Source of the DNA: an uncultured Actinomycetes bacterium
Lineage (GTDB): Bacteria; Actinomycetota; Thermoleophilia; Solirubrobacterales; 70-9
NCBI GenBank assembly: GCA_937907435.1
Contig: CALCIA010000272.1
Location: 1-8,919, forward strand
Length of the DNA: 8,919 nt
Direction of reading: 5' to 3'
How positions within the stretch are numbered: the stretch's first letter is position 1; every line of letters starts with the position of its first letter. The notes below the pieces were generated by a model, which was not told where the DNA came from, made no database searches, and saw nothing but the letters and a program-made list of their open reading frames with translations. Below are positions 5,728 to 8,919 of this stretch, piece by piece. Position numbers and translations under genes: made by a program.

Positions 5728-6703
5728 GCTGACCGACCCCTTCGAGATCGGCGGCGTGCCGATCGCCAACCGCGTGCTGCTCGCCCCGCTCGCCGGGATC
5801 GGCAACTGGTTCGTGCGCCTGCAGGCCAAACGCCACGGCGCCGGGCTCGCGGTCTCGGAGATGGTTTCTAGCTTCGCCCTCCACTACCGCAACGAGCGCA
5901 CCCTGCGCGAGCTGCTGGTCCTGCACCCGGAGGAGCACCCGGTCTCGATCCAGCTCTTCGGCCACGACGCCGAGGTGATGCGCTCCGGGGCCGAGATCGC
6001 CGCCGCCGCGGGCGCCGACCTGATCGACATCAACATGGGCTGCCCGGTGCCGAAGGTGCGCAAGACCGGGGCGGGGGTGCAGCTGCTGCGCGACCCGGAG
6101 CTGGCGGTGGCGCTCGCCGTCGCCGCGCGGGAGGGCAGCGGCCTGCCGGTCACGGTGAAGCTGCGCTCGGGGATCTCGCCCGAAGACCGCTCCGGCTTCG
6201 ACCTGGCGGTGCGGCTTGCCGAGGAGGCGGGCGTCGCCGCGATCGGCTTCCATCCGCGCGCCGCGACCAAGCGCCACCAGGGCCGGCCCGACTACGCGCT
6301 CACCCGCGAGCTGGCCGAACGGCTGGAGATCCCGGTCATCGTCTCCGGCGGCCTCTCCAGCGCCGAGGCGGCCCGCCGCGCCTACGAGGAGTCGGGTGCC
6401 GACGCGGTGATGATCGCCCGCGGCAGCCTCGGCAATCCGTGGGTGTTCGAGGAGCTGACCGGCCGCCGGGCCGACCCGCCGACCCGCGCCGAGGTCGTCG
6501 GCGAGCTCCTCTGGATCCTCGACCGCGCCGAGGAGCATCTCGGCACCGAGCGCGCTCAGAGATATCTGCGCAAGTTCTACCCCTGGTACTTCGAAGGTAT
6601 CGGCGCCTCCAAGCGGGTCCGCGACGAACTTCAGCGCACCGCCGACCTGGCTCGCGCGAGGGAGCTGATCGAGGCCGCGCGGACGCCTGTCTCGGTCGGT
6701 TGA
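5708..6703 (+). CDS. dusB: tRNA-dihydrouridine synthase
   Basis: Dus enzymes reduce specific uridines in tRNA to dihydrouridine using FMN and NADPH. The 331-residue protein has an FMN-binding TIM barrel with LLAPLAGIGNWFVR (residues 24-37), SIQLFG (80-85), DINMGCPVPKV (107-117) with the catalytic Cys112, VKLRSG (150-155) with the phosphate-contacting Lys151, FHPRAATKRHQGRPDY (181-196) replacing the usual H-G/A-R-T-R-x-Q-x-Y-x-G-x-A-D-W, IVSGG (211-215), GSLGNPWVF (239-247), and the C-terminal helical domain with RKFYPWYFEG. The assignment to DusB rather than another Dus class rests on the NMGCPxxKV form and the bacterial context, so it is less certain than the enzyme class. The ATG lies inside the end of coaX (20-base overlap, different frame) with no strong Shine-Dalgarno. 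Confidence 0.93.
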   Translation: MSATRPELTDPFEIGGVPIANRVLLAPLAGIGNWFVRLQAKRHGAGLAVSEMVSSFALHYRNERTLRELLVLHPEEHPVSIQLFGHDAEVMRSGAEIAAAAGADLIDINMGCPVPKVRKTGAGVQLLRDPELAVALAVAAREGSGLPVTVKLRSGISPEDRSGFDLAVRLAEEAGVAAIGFHPRAATKRHQGRPDYALTRELAERLEIPVIVSGGLSSAEAARRAYEESGADAVMIARGSLGNPWVFEELTGRRADPPTRAEVVGELLWILDRAEEHLGTERAQRYLRKFYPWYFEGIGASKRVRDELQRTADLARARELIEAARTPVSVG

Positions 6704-6713
6704 GGAAGCCTTT

Positions 6714-6740
6714 TTGCCGCCGTTGGCGGCCCGCTATACT
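6714..6740 (+). promoter_or_regulatory. greA promoter
   Basis: TATACT (6735-6740) is the best -10 box in the window, 31 bases after the dusB stop. TTGCCG (6714-6719) is a possible -35 with a 15-base spacer; TTTGCC one base earlier gives 16. Transcription would start near 6747, leaving a leader of about 120 bases before greA. Confidence 0.6.
6716..6730. repeat. Inverted repeat between the greA -35 and -10
   Basis: GCCGCC-GTT-GGCGGC is a perfect 6-base inverted repeat with a 3-base centre, filling the promoter spacer. It could be a repressor site. It could also be the stem of a dusB terminator, but its T-run is on the wrong side (6711-6715, before the stem). Confidence 0.35.
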
Positions 6741-6746
6741 CCCGCG

Positions 6747-6865
6747 CTCCCTGAAGCTGGTACGGCATTTCCAGACGTGCCATTTCCGGGGGCTTTTTTT
6801 GTTTTTCGGTTCGGTCTCGGAGTCCCTCGCGAGGGGCTCTTTCCACGCAAAGCGAGGTTGTGCAA
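6747..6865 (+). promoter_or_regulatory. Structured greA leader with T-runs (possible attenuator)
   Basis: The leader holds GGCA/TGCC (6764-6767 with 6778-6781) and an outer GAAGC/GCTTT pairing (6753-6757 with 6792-6796), followed directly by T7 and, after one G, T5 (6794-6806): a terminator-like order, though the stems are short. A second, stronger hairpin pairs GAGTCCCT (6820-6827) with AGGGGCTC (6832-6839) around CGCG and is followed by TTT. CATTTCC occurs twice (6766-6772 and 6781-6787). GAGG (6854-6857) serves as Shine-Dalgarno, 8 bases before GTG 6866. E. coli greA also has a leader terminator (GraL RNAs); similarity of layout, not sequence, is suggested. Confidence 0.4.
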
Positions 6866-7345
6866 GTGAGTCGGCAGGCTGTCATCACCCCCGAGGGGCT
6901 AGAGAAGCTGAAAGAGGAAATCGAGTTCCTCTCGACTACCAAACGCCGTGAGGTTGCCGCCCGCATCAAAGAGGCGCGCGAATTCGGTGACATCTCCGAG
7001 AATGCCGAATACGACGACGCGAAGAACGAACAGGCATTGCTCGAGACCCGCATCGCCCAGCTCGAAGAGCGGCTGCGGCGCACCACGGTCATCGACGAGA
7101 AGGCGATCGGCACCGACGAGGTCGGTTTCGGCTCGATCGTCCACGTCAAAGACCAGCGCAGCGGCGACTCGCAGAAATTCCAGATCGTCGGGTCGACCGA
7201 GGCCAACCCGGTGGAGCACAAACTCTCCAACGAGTCGCCGATCGGCAAGGCCTTGCTCGGCAAGAAGCGGAACGACATCGTCACGGTCGAGCCGCCGCGC
7301 GGCGTCAAAAAAAAGCTGAAAATCACCAAGATTGAGCAGCCGTAG
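6866..7345 (+). CDS. greA: Transcription elongation factor GreA
   Basis: GreA enters the secondary channel of backtracked RNA polymerase and stimulates cleavage of the 3' end of the RNA. The 159-residue protein has the two-domain form: an N-terminal antiparallel coiled coil (about residues 8-75) with the acidic tip GDISENAEYDDAKNEQ (41-56), where Asp42 and Glu45 match the E. coli D41/E44 pair that acts on the active-site magnesium, and a C-terminal globular FKBP-like domain with SIVHV and SNESPIGKALLGKK. The start GTG 6866 is chosen because GAGG lies 8 bases upstream; the in-frame GTG at 6860 would leave only 2 bases. A run of eight A at 7307-7314 encodes Lys codons near the C-terminus. It has its own promoter, and lysS follows after 18 bases. 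Confidence 0.97.
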   Translation: MSRQAVITPEGLEKLKEEIEFLSTTKRREVAARIKEAREFGDISENAEYDDAKNEQALLETRIAQLEERLRRTTVIDEKAIGTDEVGFGSIVHVKDQRSGDSQKFQIVGSTEANPVEHKLSNESPIGKALLGKKRNDIVTVEPPRGVKKKLKITKIEQP

Positions 7346-7350
7346 CAGAC

Positions 7351-7356
7351 TAGGCT
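7351..7356 (+). promoter_or_regulatory. Putative -10 box for leaderless lysS
   Basis: TAGGCT lies exactly 7 bases before ATG 7364, in the 18-base gap after greA, and there is no Shine-Dalgarno. The same box and spacing occur before folB. TTGAGC (7332-7337) is only 13 bases upstream, short for a -35. lysS may thus have its own leaderless transcript as well as read-through from greA. Confidence 0.45.
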
Positions 7357-7363
7357 CGCGCCG

Positions 7364-8851
7364 ATGAGCGACGGGCCCGCCGACCAACAGGCCGATCTTT
7401 CGGCGGTCCTCCGCGACCGCCGCGAGAAGCTCGGGCGGATCCGGGACGCGGGTATCGAGCCGTTCCCGCACGAGTTCTCCGAGCGCGAGGAGATCGCCGC
7501 GGTGCGGGCCGAGCACGAGGGATTGGCGGCGGGCGCCGAAACCGAGTCGCGCCACCGGGTGGCGGGGCGGATCGCGGCGCGGCGCGGGCACGGCAAGAAC
7601 GCCTTCATCGACCTGCGCGACGGCAGCGGCCAGATCCAGCTGCACGCGCGCGAGGACCTGCTCGGCGAGGAGGCCTACGCGCTCCTGGTCGACCTCGACA
7701 TCGGCGACATCGTCGGCGTCGAGGGCACCGCGATGGCGACCCGGCGCGGGGGAGAGCTGTCGCTGGCGATCGACCACTGGCGCCTCCTGTCGAAGAGCCT
7801 GCGCCCGCCGCCCGACAAGGTCCACGGCCTGCAGGACACCGAGACCCGCTTCCGCCGGCGCGAGCTAGACCTGATCGCCAACGAGGAGAGCCGCCGGCTC
7901 TTCCAGGTCCGCGCCCGGACGATTACCGAGATCCGCCGCTTCCTCGACGAGCGCGGCTTCGTCGAGGTGGAGACGCCGGTGCTGCAGCCGCTCTACGGCG
8001 GCGCCCTGGCGCGCCCCTTCACCACCCACCACAACGCGCTCGACCGCGATCTCTACCTGCGGATCGCCACCGAGCTCTACCTGAAGAAACTGATCGTCGG
8101 CGGCCTCGACCGGGTCTACGAGCTGGGCAAGGACTTCCGCAACGAGGGCGTCTCCCATAAGCACAATCCCGAGTTCACGATGCTCGAGTGGTACGAGGCC
8201 TACGCCGACTACGAGACCACGGCGCACGACCTCGAGCGGATGGTCGCCCACGTCGCCGAGCGCACCCTGGGGGCGACGGTGGTCGAGCGCGGGGACACGA
8301 CGATCGACTTCGCCCCGCCGTGGCGGCGGATCACCCTGCGCCAGGCGATCCTCGAGCGCTCCGGCATCGACATCGCCGAGCACCCGACCCGCGAGGCGCT
8401 CGCCCGCGCGATGGGAACCGAGCCCGACCCGAACGAGGGCTGGGGCAAGCTGGTCGACGGCCTGCTCTCCCGCGACGTCGAGCCGGGACTGATCCAGCCG
8501 ACTTTCATCCTCGATTATCCGGTCGAGCTCTCGCCCTTCGCCAAGGCGCACCGCTCTGAGCCGGGCGTGGTCGAGCGCTGGGAGGCCTTCGTCGGCGGGG
8601 TCGAGATCGCCAACTCCTTCACCGAGCTGAACGACCCCGACGAGCAGCGCCGCCGCTTCGAGCAGCAGGCGGCCGAGATTGCCCGTGGCGACGACGAGGC
8701 GCAGCCCTACGACGAGGCCTTCGTCGAGGCGCTCGAACAGGGCATGCCGCCGACCGGCGGCGTCGGCCTCGGCATCGACCGCCTGGTGATGATGTTCACC
8801 GGCGCCCAGAGCCTGCGGGAAGTGCTGCTTTTCCCGGCGATGCGGACGTAG
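7364..8851 (+). CDS. lysS: Lysyl-tRNA synthetase, class II
   Basis: LysS charges tRNA-Lys with lysine using ATP. The 495-residue protein has the usual bacterial length and order: a short N-terminal helix, an OB-fold anticodon-binding domain (about residues 65-145, with FIDLRDGSGQIQL), then the class II catalytic core with motif 1 GFVEVETPVLQP (198-209), the lysine-site region GGALARPFTTHHNALDRDLY (212-231), motif 2 FRNEGVSHKHNPEFTMLEWY (258-277) and motif 3 GGVGLGIDRLVMMF (465-478). No catalytic block is missing. IATELYLKKL has Thr where many LysRS read Pro, a small departure. The ATG at 7364 follows a TAGGCT box by 7 bases and lacks a Shine-Dalgarno. The G-run cluster downstream begins at the last base of the stop codon. 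Confidence 0.98.
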   Translation: MSDGPADQQADLSAVLRDRREKLGRIRDAGIEPFPHEFSEREEIAAVRAEHEGLAAGAETESRHRVAGRIAARRGHGKNAFIDLRDGSGQIQLHAREDLLGEEAYALLVDLDIGDIVGVEGTAMATRRGGELSLAIDHWRLLSKSLRPPPDKVHGLQDTETRFRRRELDLIANEESRRLFQVRARTITEIRRFLDERGFVEVETPVLQPLYGGALARPFTTHHNALDRDLYLRIATELYLKKLIVGGLDRVYELGKDFRNEGVSHKHNPEFTMLEWYEAYADYETTAHDLERMVAHVAERTLGATVVERGDTTIDFAPPWRRITLRQAILERSGIDIAEHPTREALARAMGTEPDPNEGWGKLVDGLLSRDVEPGLIQPTFILDYPVELSPFAKAHRSEPGVVERWEAFVGGVEIANSFTELNDPDEQRRRFEQQAAEIARGDDEAQPYDEAFVEALEQGMPPTGGVGLGIDRLVMMFTGAQSLREVLLFPAMRT

Positions 8852-8877
8852 GGGGGCGGGGGTGGGACGGGCGGGGG
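8851..8877 (+). other. Potential G-quadruplex at the lysS stop codon
   Basis: Five G-runs (6, 5, 3, 3 and 5 bases) are separated by spacers of 1, 1, 2 and 1 bases. This satisfies the usual G3+ N1-7 quadruplex pattern with very short loops. It is on the coding strand, so it would also form in the lysS mRNA 3' end. Its role (mRNA end, transcription pausing) is inference. Confidence 0.55.
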
Positions 8878-8919
8878 TCCGCGGCGCCGCCGGCCGTCCG
8901 AGGGAGGTCCTGGGCTCCT
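8878..8919. other. Trailing intergenic sequence, nothing assigned
   Basis: The last 42 bases are GC-rich and contain the palindrome GCGGCGCCGC (8881-8890). GGGAGG (8902-8907) could be a ribosome-binding site for a gene beyond the edge, but no start codon follows at a suitable distance inside the window. Confidence 0.3.

Noticed and set aside
4888..5829. Minus-strand open frame of 313 codons opposite coaX
   Set aside because: CoaX motifs are complete on the plus strand; this is a codon-bias shadow.

Overview
The window is high-GC bacterial chromosome made almost entirely of housekeeping genes. Gene content and order (ftsH end, folP-folB-folK, coaX-dusB, greA-lysS), frequent GTG starts, and start codons lying directly behind a -10-like box suggest an actinobacterium, most likely of the Thermoleophilia/Solirubrobacterales type. 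That placement is inferred from layout and protein style; no rRNA or other direct marker is present.

Left block (1-2948, + strand): the C-terminal part of the membrane protease FtsH runs in from the left edge. Three consecutive folate genes follow: dihydropteroate synthase (folP), dihydroneopterin aldolase (folB) and HPPK (folK). FolB makes 6-hydroxymethyl-dihydropterin, FolK pyrophosphorylates it, and FolP joins it to p-aminobenzoate. folE, often found between ftsH and folP in actinobacteria, is not here.

Middle block (2949-4945): an accessory-looking insert between housekeeping groups. It holds a small DUF2188 protein (+), a hairpin terminator with a possible very short transcript in front of it, a DUF3800 putative RNase H-fold protein (-), and a GST-fold protein (-). 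The DUF3800 gene is visibly less GC-rich than its neighbours. The GST-like gene diverges from coaX with only 11 bases between the two start codons.

Right block (4957-8851, + strand): coaX (type III pantothenate kinase, first step of CoA synthesis) overlaps dusB (tRNA-dihydrouridine synthase) by 20 bases. greA (transcript cleavage factor) has its own promoter and a structured leader of about 120 bases. lysS (class II lysyl-tRNA synthetase) follows. A G-run cluster able to form a G-quadruplex starts at the lysS stop codon. The last 68 bases hold no recognisable gene.

I do not see a clearly new multi-gene system. The most interesting signals are regulatory: a recurring TAGGNT box 6-7 bases before start codons (leaderless transcription), the greA leader, the possible small RNA at 3291-3380, and the tightly packed divergent GST/coaX start region.
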